Positions 44,888 through 53,618 are shown, counted from the stretch's first letter. The stretch is DNA of 64,000 bases from Streptomyces graminofaciens (GCF_030294945.1 NZ_AP018448.1:6602001-6666000), one strand, 5' to 3'. Notes: a model not told the origin generated them from the letters alone. Numbers and translations are program-made.

Positions 44888-45273
44888 GACGCACCTCCCA
44901 GGATCACCGTCACCGTGCCGGTCACATGCCTGCCGATCCCGTTCTCCCCGACGACCCGCACGACGGCCGTGTCCCCGTCCATCGCCTCGACGGTCCCCCT
45001 CAGCACCATGGTGTCGCCGGGATAGTTGGGCGCGCCGAGCCGGACGGCGACCTTGCGGAGGACGGCGTACGGCCCGAAATGATCGGTGACATACCGTCCG
45101 ACCAGCCCGTTCGTGGTCAGGATGTTCATGAAGACGTCCGGCGAGCCACGCCGTACGGCCAGCTCCGGATCGTGGTGCACGTCCTGGTAGTCGCGTGAGG
45201 CGATGGCGCCGGCGACGACGAGGGTGCGGGTGATCGGGATCTCCAGCGGGGGCAGTCCGTCGCCGACTCTCAC
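44884..45273 (-). CDS. MaoC-like hydratase (ChsH1-like)
   Basis: 129 aa; GTG at 45273 chosen because it gives a GTGA overlap with the gene before. The hotdog fold has the hydratase-2 motif in YQDVHHDPELAVRRGSPDVF (Asp and His) and FGPYAVLRKVAVRLGAPNYPGD, then VVRVVGENGIGRHVTGTVTV. Single MaoC subunits of this size pair with a MaoC-DUF35 protein to form an enoyl-CoA hydratase for bulky side chains. It sits between both presumed partners. Confidence 0.87.
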   Translation of the reverse strand: MRVGDGLPPLEIPITRTLVVAGAIASRDYQDVHHDPELAVRRGSPDVFMNILTTNGLVGRYVTDHFGPYAVLRKVAVRLGAPNYPGDTMVLRGTVEAMDGDTAVVRVVGENGIGRHVTGTVTVILGGAS

Positions 45274-46244
45274 GCCACGACCTCCTCGGCGTCGTCCGAT
45301 GCGCGGAAGACGGGCAACTGCAACTCGTCGTCGTACCGCACGAATTCCAGCCGTACGGGCATGCCGATCCGCACCTTGTCGTACGGCACCCCGATGACGT
45401 TGCTGACGATCCGGACGCCCTCCACCAGCTCGATCAGCCCGACGGCGTACGGGGGGTCGAAGGCCGGGAAGGGCGGGTGGTGCATGACGACGTACGAGTA
45501 CACGACCCCCTCCCCGCCCGCCTCGACGGTGTCCCAGTCCGGCGAGCCGCAGGCGTTGCAGCCGGGGAGCCAGGGGAGGCGGAGGGTGGCGCAGTCGGCA
45601 CAGCGCTGGATGAGGAGTCGGTGTCGGCCGACGCCCTCCCAGAACCCGGCGTTGTCGCGGTTGACGACGGGGCGGGGGCGTGGGGGCCGCTGGGACCGCT
45701 GAGGCTCGGACTCGAGCTCGGGCTCGGGCTCTTTTCTCTTCCGGTTGGCCGGGGCGTACTTGAGGATCCGGAAGCGATGGGTGCCGGCCGACTCGCCCCC
45801 CACCCGCACATCCATTCTCGTGGTCACGAAGTACCCGGTGCCGAGCCTGGTGGTCTTGCGTCCCGACACCGACTCGATGACCGAGTCGAAGGTGATCTCG
45901 TCCCCGGGGCGCAGCGCCCGCAGATACTCCTGCTCGCAGTCGGTGGCGACGACGGAGGTGTACCCGGCGTCGTCGAGCGCCCCCAGCAGCTCGTCGTACG
46001 CCTCCGAGCGCCCCTCGTGCCCGCTCAGACCGCCCATGGTCCACACCTGGAGCATGGTGGGCGGAGCGATGGCGTCCGGTCCGGTGTACGCCGGGTTGGT
46101 GTCGCCCATGGCCTCGCACCAGTGGCGGATCATGGGCGCGTTGACGGGGTCCTTGCCGTGGCCGTCGAGCACGGCGGGCCGGCCTTCGTACGCCTTGAGT
46201 CGTGCGGAGAGATCGTCGAGCCGTACGGAGAGATCGTCGCTCAC
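45270..46244 (-). CDS. MaoC-like / DUF35 OB-fold fusion (ChsH2-like)
   Basis: 324 aa; GTG start 5-6 bases after GGGAGG. Residues 1-165 are a MaoC N-terminal hotdog domain (MIRHWCEAMGDTNPAYTGPD, APPTMLQVWTMGGL, CEQEYLRALRPGDEITFDSV). A charged linker (RKRKEPEPELESEPQRSQRP) leads to a DUF35 domain (195-324) with a Zn ribbon (CADCATLRLPWLPGCNACGS) and an OB fold (GVVYSYVVMHHPPFPAFDPP). This two-part layout is that of ChsH2, which holds the hydratase and recruits the Ltp2 aldolase. First gene of a three-gene operon with GTGA overlaps. Confidence 0.88.
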   Translation of the reverse strand: MSDDLSVRLDDLSARLKAYEGRPAVLDGHGKDPVNAPMIRHWCEAMGDTNPAYTGPDAIAPPTMLQVWTMGGLSGHEGRSEAYDELLGALDDAGYTSVVATDCEQEYLRALRPGDEITFDSVIESVSGRKTTRLGTGYFVTTRMDVRVGGESAGTHRFRILKYAPANRKRKEPEPELESEPQRSQRPPRPRPVVNRDNAGFWEGVGRHRLLIQRCADCATLRLPWLPGCNACGSPDWDTVEAGGEGVVYSYVVMHHPPFPAFDPPYAVGLIELVEGVRIVSNVIGVPYDKVRIGMPVRLEFVRYDDELQLPVFRASDDAEEVVA

Positions 46245-46257
46245 CGGGGCCTCCCTT

Positions 46258-46302
46258 TCTGACTACCCGTCAGATTGAAGGAACCGGCGGCGGAACTGTC
46301 AA
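46258..46302 (-). promoter_or_regulatory. promoter and palindromic operator of the ChsH2-ChsH1-Ltp operon
   Basis: On the minus strand TTGACA (46297-46302) and TTCAAT (46274-46279) are 17 bp apart, a good sigma-70-type pair. TCTGACTACCCGTCAGA (46258-46274) is a dyad with 6-bp arms and 5-bp centre at the expected start of transcription, a likely repressor site. Confidence 0.55.
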
Positions 46303-46490
46303 GGTCGCGCGAGGAGGCGTGACGGGCGGCGAGGTCGCCCGAGCTGAGAGATCGGGCTCGGCAACCCCAAGCCCGGCGAAGGAGGAAGCGTTCCGTCATA
46401 CCGTCGATCGATCCGCACAACAGACCTGGAACCGCAAAACAGCGGCCGAGCCCCCTTCCCCTTATCGAACATCTGAACGAACATAGAACC

Positions 46491-47408
46491 ATGGCCACCA
46501 CGGATCGGCAGGCCACGACGCTGGCCCTGGCACACGCCCTCTCCGCCGCCGAGCGCGGACTGGCGGTGATCCCCCTGTCCCGTTCGAAGCTCCCGGCCCT
46601 CCGCTCGCCCCACCGGGACGACCCGTCACCCCCTCCCTGTCACGGCGAGTGCGGCCGCTTCGGGCACGGGGTGTACGACGCCTCCACCGACCCGCACCGC
46701 ATCCGCGAACTCTTCGCCGCGGCCCCCTGGGCGACCGGCTACGGCATCGCCTGTGGTGTGCGCCCCCATCACCTGATCGGGGTGGACCTGGACACCAAGT
46801 CGGGCACGGACTCCTCGACCGCCCTGCGCGAACTCGCCCTACGCCACCTCTTCACGATCCCGGACACGGTCGTGATCCTGACCCCCAGCGGCGGCCGCCA
46901 CCTCTGGCTCACCGGCCCACCCGACGCCGTCGTCCCCAACTCCGCGAGCCGCCTGGCCCCCGGCATCGACATCCGCGGCGCCGGCGGCTACCTGGTCGGC
47001 CCCGGCTCCCGCACGGACCAGGGCGTCTACGGCACGGCACCGGGGACGGCCCACCTGACACCGGCGCCATGCCCACCGGAGCTGCTCCGCCTCCTGCTGC
47101 CACCCCGCCACGCCTCACCCCGGCGCCCTCTCCACGACGCCGGTCACGACCACGACCACGGCCACGGCTTGGTGCACTTCGTCCGCACGGCCCACGAGGG
47201 CCAACGCAACACCCGCCTCTTCTGGGCAGCCTGCCGGGCCTACGAGAACGGCCTGGGCGAGGAACTGTCCCCCGCCCTGATCGAAGCCGCACTCCACACG
47301 GGCCTCACAGAACGGGAGGCGAGATCGACGGTCGCTTCGGCGTCACGGATGTCGGGGCGGCGGGAACAGGGCCACAAGCTCTGGGGAGCGCCTAAGCTCC
47401 CGCCGTGA
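46491..47408 (+). CDS. bifunctional DNA primase/polymerase (prim-pol) domain protein
   Basis: 305 aa. The archaeo-eukaryotic primase fold of the prim-pol family is visible: AAERGLAVIPLSRSKLPALR, two Cys in PPPCHGECGRF, GYGIACGVRPHHLIGVDLDT (metal-binding Asp pair), and LTPSGGRHLWLTGP with the catalytic His. A His/Asp-rich linker leads to a helical C-terminal part (HEGQRNTRLFWAACRAYENG). Such genes occur in plasmids and AICEs, but this copy is chromosomal and next to an acetyltransferase that starts inside its stop codon (GTGA). Confidence 0.85.
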   Translation: MATTDRQATTLALAHALSAAERGLAVIPLSRSKLPALRSPHRDDPSPPPCHGECGRFGHGVYDASTDPHRIRELFAAAPWATGYGIACGVRPHHLIGVDLDTKSGTDSSTALRELALRHLFTIPDTVVILTPSGGRHLWLTGPPDAVVPNSASRLAPGIDIRGAGGYLVGPGSRTDQGVYGTAPGTAHLTPAPCPPELLRLLLPPRHASPRRPLHDAGHDHDHGHGLVHFVRTAHEGQRNTRLFWAACRAYENGLGEELSPALIEAALHTGLTEREARSTVASASRMSGRREQGHKLWGAPKLPP

Positions 47409-47935
47409 ACGACACCGCTGACGACGTCCGGATCAGACCGGGCACCCTCGCTGACGCACCGGCCATCCTGCACATGCTCGACGCGGCGGTGGTCTGGATG
47501 AACGACCGGGGCAACACCGAGCAATGGGGCACGACGCCGTACTCGAAGAAGCCCGGCGGGGTGGCGCGGGTCGAGCGGTACATGACCGAGAACTCTCCCT
47601 ACATCGCGGAGTCGGACGGCACCCCTGTCGGAGCCCTGGTGCTGGACTCCGGCCCCAGCCCGCAGCTGCCGATCGCACCGGCCGAGGAGCCCGAGCGGTA
47701 CGTCCGACTGCTGATCTCCGACCGCCGGTACGCCGGCCTGGGCATCGGAGCGGCCCTGCTGTCCCACGCGGTGGCGGAGACCCGGCGGGCCGGCGTACGA
47801 CTCCTGCGCGTCGACTGCTGGGCGGGCGGCGGGGGCGAACTGGTCGCGTTCTACGAGCGCAACGGCTTCACTGCCACCGACAGTTTCCTGTCCGGGGCCT
47901 GGCCGGGACAGGTGCTGGCCAGGCGGGTCGACTGA
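47405..47935 (+). CDS. GNAT-family N-acetyltransferase
   Basis: 176 aa; GTG overlapping the prim-pol stop by four bases. The fold starts VRIRPGTLADAPAILHMLDA. The acetyl-CoA pyrophosphate loop is RYAGLGIGAALLSHAVAETR (variant of R-x-x-G-x-G/A), followed by VRLLRVDCWAGGGGELVAFY and ERNGFTATDSF. The acceptor (amine, antibiotic or protein) is unknown. Coupling to a primase-like gene is unusual and may only reflect genome packing. Confidence 0.85.
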   Translation: MNDTADDVRIRPGTLADAPAILHMLDAAVVWMNDRGNTEQWGTTPYSKKPGGVARVERYMTENSPYIAESDGTPVGALVLDSGPSPQLPIAPAEEPERYVRLLISDRRYAGLGIGAALLSHAVAETRRAGVRLLRVDCWAGGGGELVAFYERNGFTATDSFLSGAWPGQVLARRVD

Positions 47936-48216
47936 GGGCGCGAGCAGGGTGAGAGCCGCACGGGCAGGGTGACGGGCGCGATGGGCCGGACCGACCCTGC
48001 AGCCATCCGGCTCTCTGGACCTACGACAGCGGCCCGCCACCGAGCCCGTCCGTCTGACGCCGCGGGGCGAGAAGGTCATCGGCCCCGTCCAGCCCTGTCC
48101 ATTGCGGCCCCAGGCAGCAACAACCACTTGTGCGGCCCGCCCACAAGGGCCGGCCCGCACCGCCCACCCTCCCGCGGCACGTTTCCTGCCATACGTCCCC
48201 GGAGAGGGATGACGAC

Positions 48217-48591
48217 GTGGACGCAGACGCGACGGATGACGAACTGGAGCGGGAAGAGCGCCGAGCACTGTTCGCGGAGGTGCACGCGGAGCGGGACCGG
48301 CTGTTGCCACTGCGCGCGGAGGCGACCCGGACCACGATCGAACTGATGCGCACGAACACAGGCCGAACCGACGAGCCCGACCTCGTGCCGTACCTCAACC
48401 TGACCTACCTGCTGACGATCAAGCGCGCCTACGGCGACGACCAGTTGATGGCCTTCGCCCTGTCCCTCGCGAACTGGGCGGTCGCGTCCATCGACGAACT
48501 CGCGAAACTCACCGGCCGCACGGCACAACAGATCGTGGACCGCTACGAGACCGAGATCATGGCGGCCAGGGAAGCCTCCGACGAGGACTGA
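48217..48591 (+). CDS. helical hypothetical protein
   Basis: 124 aa from the GTG at 48217, with GGAGAGGG upstream. Mostly alpha-helical and charged: ELEREERRALFAEVHAERDR, then LVPYLNLTYLLTIKRAYGDD and LANWAVASIDELAKLTGRTA. No TM segment and no known motif. The clean start signal and codon use support a real gene. Function unknown. Confidence 0.6.
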   Translation: MDADATDDELEREERRALFAEVHAERDRLLPLRAEATRTTIELMRTNTGRTDEPDLVPYLNLTYLLTIKRAYGDDQLMAFALSLANWAVASIDELAKLTGRTAQQIVDRYETEIMAAREASDED

Positions 48592-48833
48592 GCCGACCTT
48601 TGGTTCCGGCCCGGTCGCCACGAACCCACCGGCCGCAAGGTCGATACGACTCTGGATGCGGCCTCGTGCATCCTGGCGTTCGACTTCGGCGAGTGATCCC
48701 GCGCGAGTGGTGAGTGGTGGTTTGAGGCAGTAGTGGCGCCTGCGAGCCGATCTGGCCACTGAAGTGCGACTTTGCCGAATAAGGCCGAAAGGCGCCCTGT
48801 TTGAATGGTGTACCGGGCACTCACACTCAAAAA

Positions 48834-49301
48834 ATGGCGGTTCTCCACAGTGTCAGCCGGCCTGAGTGCCTGTTGTGCTCCTCGAACGGGCCCGACGTTC
48901 GTGAGCGCGGACGGATCATTCCCCTGTCATCCGAACTCTGCGACAGGTGCTGGAACAAGGTCGCCAACGATCTTGCCCTGAGCGAGGGCGCCACAGCGGC
49001 ACCGGAGCCCGAGTTCGACCCGGACGACGTGCAATGGGTCGAGCCCCGTACATGCCGGCACTGCGATGCGCCGGTGCGTTGCTACCCGACCAACTATGAC
49101 CGTTGGGTCGAACTGGCCACGTTCGAGCTGCCTGCGAAGAAGGTCCCTCCGCGCCACCGTTGGCGTTTGATGCGCCCGAGGGCAGCGAACACCCCGATCT
49201 CTGTGGCGACAGTGGCCATCAGGATCGGCGCCATCGATCCCACACCCGGAGAGCCCGTCATTCCCGCTCATGAGTTCGTGTGTCTCATGCATGAAGCATG
49301 A
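48834..49301 (+). CDS. DUF6083-like cysteine-rich protein
   Basis: 155 aa from the ATG at 48834; no ribosome site is visible. Cys pairs in RPECLLCSSNG and SELCDRCWNKV, then a second metal-binding-like set CRHCDAPVRCYPTNYDRWVE, with ELPAKKVPPRHRWRLMRPRA and a final VCLMHEA. Streptomyces DUF6083 proteins have this pattern. A Zn-binding role is likely but no process is known. It lies directly outside the AICE boundary. Confidence 0.6.
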   Translation: MAVLHSVSRPECLLCSSNGPDVRERGRIIPLSSELCDRCWNKVANDLALSEGATAAPEPEFDPDDVQWVEPRTCRHCDAPVRCYPTNYDRWVELATFELPAKKVPPRHRWRLMRPRAANTPISVATVAIRIGAIDPTPGEPVIPAHEFVCLMHEA

Positions 49302-49374
49302 CCGTGCCCGCCCATGCCCGATCGGCCGGCGGCCGACGGGGAACCGCGGTCGCTCACGGGGGTGCGGACACGAC

Positions 49375-49411
49375 GAGAGCCCCCGACCCTTTTCGCTGGC
49401 CAGAGGCTCTC
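49375..49411 (-). terminator. terminator carried with the displaced tRNA-Ser end
   Basis: GAGAGCC (49375-49381) pairs with GGCTCTC (49405-49411) across a 23-nt loop, 6 bp from the tRNA fragment. Confidence 0.55.
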
Positions 49412-49417
49412 ACCTTA

Positions 49418-49475
49418 CGGTGGGTGTGGGATTTGAACCCACGGTGACTCGCGCCACGACGGTTTTCAAGACCGT
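49418..49475 (-). repeat. truncated tRNA-Ser(UGA) 3' half, left attachment site of the AICE
   Basis: It has the full 3' acceptor strand (ACCCACC), T arm (GTGGG-TTCAAAT-CCCAC), variable arm and anticodon arm (loop CTTGAAA, anticodon TGA). The sequence before it cannot form the D arm or the 5' acceptor strand GGTGGGT. This is the displaced half left when an element enters a tRNA gene; the complete gene should lie just beyond the integrase to the right of the window. Confidence 0.88.
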
Positions 49476-49765
49476 TCCGTCGCACGAACTCCTGCTACGG
49501 CTGACCTGTGCATTCCCCTGCTGGAGGCATCATGGATAGCCGATCCTGGCCGGAGGTTGGCCGGGAGGGGCTCAGCTACTGCTGAGCCTCCTGATCGGTG
49601 CGTGTGTGCCTCGCTGCACATCTCCCTGTCTCAGCCGTGCCGCCATGTGCTAGCCCCGAGCGGCTGCGCTGGCCTGGCAGTTGGGTGCTGCCTGTTGCTC
49701 TCGACGCGCAAGGTCTGCTGGTCAATCAGGACCCGCTGTAGCCACACAGATGGCACTATCTCTCT

Positions 49766-51733
49766 ATGGATCTGCGTCGCGTCTCAATCGAAAGCTTTCG
49801 GGCCTTTCCGCACGCTGAATGGGATCTCCCAGCTACAGGGCTGATTCTCGTGGCTGGTGCTAACAATTCTGGAAAATCATCCCTTCTTTCATCTCTCGAT
49901 GTCATCGCAGGCACGATGGGCTACGAGCCAGGTCTTGGCTATCGCAATGCTCACGCTGATTCCGAACCTACGATTACGGCAACTTTCGTCATGCCTGACG
50001 CTAGACGTAAAAGAATCCTGTCCATGCTGAATGGCGTACCGCAGCACGTACAGGAATCCGATTGGGCCTTCAAAGAAGTTGAGTTTATTTTCCGAAAGGC
50101 CCCAGACGCAGGATTCTCCGTTGCAGAAATTAGGGCCACCTGGACCACTTCGGAAAAGATTAGCGTTGCACGGATTGATCGAGAAGCTTCAGGAGAGCAC
50201 ACTCTCCGCTCAGTAGCTCCTAGCCAGTCTGGCACTCCTGATGGACGGATCACCCTTTCGAAACGCTGGAGTTCACATCAGAGCGATCGGACACTCGAAT
50301 CACTTAGAGGACAGCTAGGAGAGGCTAATGAATTCATGCGCGAATTGGAATCATGGCGTTCCAGATATTACCACTTTAAAGCATTGAGGAGTGGTCCGCC
50401 GCGTTCAAGTAGTCTCGCCAGTGAGCCCCGTCTAGATCCTACGGGAAGTAATCTTCCTGCCGTGCTCCTAAACTTGCAGACCAACCGATCGCAAGCCATG
50501 AAAGAGCTTCGCAGTGTTATTTCGCAGATGGTGCCTGAAGTGGGCCGACTAGAGACGCCGACGCTCAACAATGTATTGGAAGTAGCATTTTCCGATCCCT
50601 TTTCTCCCGGGGTTCGACATAACCTCAAGGAGCTGGGTACGGGAGTAGAACAACTACTCCTTACCTTGGTTGTAGGGCTCACCGAAGAAACGCCGTCCAC
50701 ACTTGTGATAGAGGAACCTGAAACCAACCTCCACCCTGCAGCTCAGCGGGCTTTGCTGGGTCTCCTTAATTCCTGGGCAAGCGATCGACTAATCGTTGCC
50801 GCTACACACAGCCCAGTCATGCTGGACTGGGCCCCAGGAGAGAAGTCTCTTTGGCATGTAACGAGGTCGGGAGGGTCCTCCTTCCTAACGGCCGTGGAAG
50901 ATGATCCAGTTGAATTGTTCCAGTCTCTAGGTGTACGAATTTCTGATGTACTGTCGGCTGACCGGTTGCTATTCGTAGAAGGCCCGTCAGATGAAGACAT
51001 CCTGAGCGCATGGTTCCCCGCAGTGATGAGAAACCCGAGAATTACTGTCATCTCTGGCGGCGGTGGCGACAATGCTGGAATCGCAGATCGCTTTTCTAAG
51101 TGGTTGACGAATGTCGATCGCCTCGGACTACGCCGCGTCCTGTACTTGCGCGACAGAGATGAGCTACCACCCCAGGCGGTTGACGACCTTACGCGGAAAG
51201 GAAGTGTCTACGTCCTCGATTGTCGCGAAATTGAGAACTACCTCCTTAACGCAGAGGCAATTTCTTCGACTATTTCGCGAGATGCACAACTGAAGGTTGA
51301 GATCAATTCAGCATTGGTGCGCGAACAGATCATCCATGCTGCACAGAGCCTGCGTCAGTCAATGATTGTGAATCGAGTTGCGCGAAAAATCCCAACGGTG
51401 CGGCTCATGGATCACCAGACGAGGGGAAAGCTCGCAAAGAACGCCACTACGGCCGAGGAAATCTGGGAAGCTGTTAATGCTCGCTTGCCTGAACCTGAAG
51501 GACTGCGCAGGGAAATCGAAGAGCACTGGGAATCGGCAACTCTGGAAGTCTCGGAAATGTCTAGCGATCAGCTCATTAAATGGGCTCCGGGCGAAGAGAT
51601 CCTACACGCTGTTTATCTTCACTTTCTTGGGAGGCGCTTCAAAAAACGTGTGGACGGGAAAAACTTGGCGCTGGAGATCGGCGAGCCGCCTACGGAACTA
51701 AGCGCGGTTCTGCGAAACTTCATGTCCGCGTGA
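49766..51733 (+). CDS. OLD-family ATP-dependent nuclease (AAA ATPase + TOPRIM)
   Basis: 655 aa. The N-terminal ABC-type ATPase has Walker A AGANNSGKSS (about residues 31-40), a helical insertion, a signature-like LKELGTGVEQLLLTLVVGL and Walker B STLVIEEPETNLHP, then VAATHSPVMLDW (H-loop). The C-terminal TOPRIM nuclease has Glu405 (LFVEGPSDED) and the D-x-D at 463-465 (YLRDRDE). This is the class 1 OLD layout; relatives such as P2 OLD and GajA cut DNA and protect against phage. The gene is clearly lower in GC than all neighbours, so it was acquired recently as AICE cargo. No UvrD-like partner or reverse transcriptase adjoins it, so it would act alone. Confidence 0.88.
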   Translation: MDLRRVSIESFRAFPHAEWDLPATGLILVAGANNSGKSSLLSSLDVIAGTMGYEPGLGYRNAHADSEPTITATFVMPDARRKRILSMLNGVPQHVQESDWAFKEVEFIFRKAPDAGFSVAEIRATWTTSEKISVARIDREASGEHTLRSVAPSQSGTPDGRITLSKRWSSHQSDRTLESLRGQLGEANEFMRELESWRSRYYHFKALRSGPPRSSSLASEPRLDPTGSNLPAVLLNLQTNRSQAMKELRSVISQMVPEVGRLETPTLNNVLEVAFSDPFSPGVRHNLKELGTGVEQLLLTLVVGLTEETPSTLVIEEPETNLHPAAQRALLGLLNSWASDRLIVAATHSPVMLDWAPGEKSLWHVTRSGGSSFLTAVEDDPVELFQSLGVRISDVLSADRLLFVEGPSDEDILSAWFPAVMRNPRITVISGGGGDNAGIADRFSKWLTNVDRLGLRRVLYLRDRDELPPQAVDDLTRKGSVYVLDCREIENYLLNAEAISSTISRDAQLKVEINSALVREQIIHAAQSLRQSMIVNRVARKIPTVRLMDHQTRGKLAKNATTAEEIWEAVNARLPEPEGLRREIEEHWESATLEVSEMSSDQLIKWAPGEEILHAVYLHFLGRRFKKRVDGKNLALEIGEPPTELSAVLRNFMSA

Positions 51734-51762
51734 CGGTGTAAGAGGGAGCCAATGGGCCGCCA

Positions 51763-52428
51763 TCAGAACCGATCCGCCGCTTCGGGCACGAGACGGCTCG
51801 TGAAGCCCTCGCCGCACAGTCGCTCGTAAGCGGCTAGAACGTCTTCGGGAACCTCTTGCTCGACCATGAACCCTTGCCGGGGGTACACCATAAGTCGCTG
51901 CTGAGCACCGACAAGCATGTCGATGACGAGACGCGCGTCCCCGATCGAGTCGACGTAGTCGGGAAGCGTCATGGGGGTGGACGCGCTCACCCACTCGATC
52001 TCGGGCCAGAGCTTCCGGGCCGTGGCGTACGCCCGGCGTTCCTCGTACGGCTTGCTGACGAGTAGGGCGGATGAGACGGGGATGCGCCGCTCTTCGAGCA
52101 ATGCCCGCGAGAAGCGGATGTTCTCGCCCGTGTTCCGGGCGTTCGGCTCGACAAGGATGACGCTCGCGGGAACCCCCAGCTCCATCGCGCGGTCCCGGTA
52201 GTGCTCGGCTTCGCCACGGGGCATCCGGTCGCGGGTGGTCCGGCTGGTCGCTCCGGTGAAGAGGAGGACCGGCGCCATGCCCCGGTGGAAGAGATCTGCG
52301 GTGGCGTCGGCCACCCCGAGGTCATGGCTGCCGAGTCCAACGGCCACCGAGCATGGACGCGGCTCATGACCCATCTGCTGGAAGTCCCAGAGCCGCTGAG
52401 CATCCGCCCATGCCTGAGCCGAGATCAC
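51763..52428 (-). CDS. DUF218 (SanA/ElyC/YdcF-like) protein
   Basis: 221 aa; GTG at 52428 after GGAGG, overlapping the GntR stop by GTGA. Pattern of the DUF218 fold: CSVAVGLGSHDLGVADATAD, GMAPVLLFTGATS, RGEAEHYRDRAMELGVPASV, LVEPNARNTGENIRFSRALL, SALLVSKPYEERRAYATARK. There is no TM segment, so it is cytosolic. YdcF of this fold binds S-adenosylmethionine; other members act in envelope processes. Always beside the GntR repressor in this type of AICE, to my knowledge, but its role is not known. Confidence 0.8.
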   Translation of the reverse strand: MISAQAWADAQRLWDFQQMGHEPRPCSVAVGLGSHDLGVADATADLFHRGMAPVLLFTGATSRTTRDRMPRGEAEHYRDRAMELGVPASVILVEPNARNTGENIRFSRALLEERRIPVSSALLVSKPYEERRAYATARKLWPEIEWVSASTPMTLPDYVDSIGDARLVIDMLVGAQQRLMVYPRQGFMVEQEVPEDVLAAYERLCGEGFTSRLVPEAADRF

Positions 52429-53219
52429 TCGCTCTCGCCCTCCGTTGCTGCCGAGTCGGGGACCTTGAAGTCGTACGACCACGCGAAGCGCGATGCCGCG
52501 TGGACTCCAACGGCGAACTCTACGACCGTCCCGTCCGCTGTGTACGTGGTGCGGTGCAGTTCTACCACCCACTCACCCGGCGAGAGCTGGAGCAGCTGAG
52601 CCTCTTCGGCGCTAGGCACGCGCGCGAACAGTTCCTCGCGCATGTGGTCGATCTCGTATCCGGCGTCATAGAGGACACGGAAGCCGCCGCCACGGCCGGC
52701 CGGGCCCGGGGTCGGGTCGACGATGCGTGTGCCTTCCACGTGCTCGGGTCGGTAGTAGCTGGTCAGTGTGTGGGTGGGTTGGGTTCCCTCCTTCACGAGC
52801 CGGGCGCGCGCGTAGACGTCCGCACCCTCGGGGAGCCCGTGGGCTTCGGCCACGGCCGCCGGCGCCTGCACCCGGCTCACCTTCTGGGTCTGCTCGTTCC
52901 GGCTGTACGTGCGGCCGGACGCCACGCGGTCCGCGATGAAGGCGACTTCGTCGCCGTCCCGCCACTTCGCCTTGTCGTACCGGGCAATGCCGAGCCGCTT
53001 GAGGGGCGTACGTGCGCGCACGACTGTGCCGTGCCCGCGTGACGACGTCACGAGCCCCTCGGCCTCAAGTGCCTTGTATGCCTGATGAACCGTGGACTTC
53101 GAGCCTTCCCCGGCCTCGACCAGCTCTCTGATCTGGGGCAACTGATCCCCGGGTGCCCGCTCGCCGTTCCTGATCTCCTGCGCGATCCGATCCGCCAGTT
53201 CACGCCACTTGGGTGCCAC
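52425..53219 (-). CDS. GntR-family repressor (KorSA-like)
   Basis: 264 aa from the GTG at 53219 with GGGAG in front. N-terminal winged HTH (WRELADRIAQEIRNGERAPG, LPQIRELVEAGEGSKSTVHQ, AYKALEAEGLVTSSRGHGTV). The C-terminal UTRA-type effector domain starts near residue 95 (FIADRVASGRTYSRN...HTLTSYYRPEHVEGTRI) and ends in VVELHRTTYTADGTVVEFAV. In pSAM2-type AICEs a GntR protein (KorSA) keeps excision, replication and transfer off. A 36-bp perfect palindrome with a third half-site lies 33-100 bp upstream, a likely autoregulatory operator. Confidence 0.87.
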   Translation of the reverse strand: MAPKWRELADRIAQEIRNGERAPGDQLPQIRELVEAGEGSKSTVHQAYKALEAEGLVTSSRGHGTVVRARTPLKRLGIARYDKAKWRDGDEVAFIADRVASGRTYSRNEQTQKVSRVQAPAAVAEAHGLPEGADVYARARLVKEGTQPTHTLTSYYRPEHVEGTRIVDPTPGPAGRGGGFRVLYDAGYEIDHMREELFARVPSAEEAQLLQLSPGEWVVELHRTTYTADGTVVEFAVGVHAASRFAWSYDFKVPDSAATEGESE

Positions 53220-53251
53220 AGCCGAACTCCCTTCGATGCCTCCAAGTGAAA

Positions 53252-53322
53252 CACAGTCCCAGGACTGTTGACAGTCCTGGGACTGTGCGCCATGGTTCTT
53301 ATCAGCGCCCCGCAGTCCCAGG
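53252..53322. promoter_or_regulatory. GntR operator array: 36-bp palindrome plus an extra half-site
   Basis: CACAGTCCCAGGACTGT (53252-53268) and its exact complement (53271-53287) flank TG. Each arm is itself a small dyad, AGTCC-CA-GGACT. A further GCAGTCCCAGGACAG lies near 53311. Position and symmetry fit cooperative binding of the repressor gene next to it. Confidence 0.7.
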
Positions 53323-53618
53323 ACAGCGAGCGCAGGAGGGCCTTCTTTGGGTTGCTCCGACAACTCCACAGCGTGATCCACCGCAGATGTGACGGCCGTG
53401 ACGACACCGGCTGAGGCGAGTGGAGACCAGTCGGTCATCTCCCGTCAGGGACACGCGCCGACTCAAAAGAACGGATCTGCCCAAGGGCACGAACGCCGCG
53501 CGAAGAGACCGAGATGTGATTCCTCGGAGGAGCGGGACTGAGGCACAGATCCATATCGCGCAGTACGGGCCGTCACCTCCCGCAAAAGGTGGCCGGCGCG
53601 GCTCAGGCCCGCGCACCC

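Noticed and set aside
49418..49475. Functional tRNA-Ser(UGA) gene
   Set aside because: Only the 3' half is there; no D arm or 5' acceptor strand can be formed from the upstream sequence.
49766..51733. Gabija (GajAB) or a retron/PARIS system
   Set aside because: The nuclease has the AAA plus TOPRIM layout, but no UvrD-like GajB, AriB or reverse transcriptase gene adjoins; the next gene is a convergent DUF218 gene.
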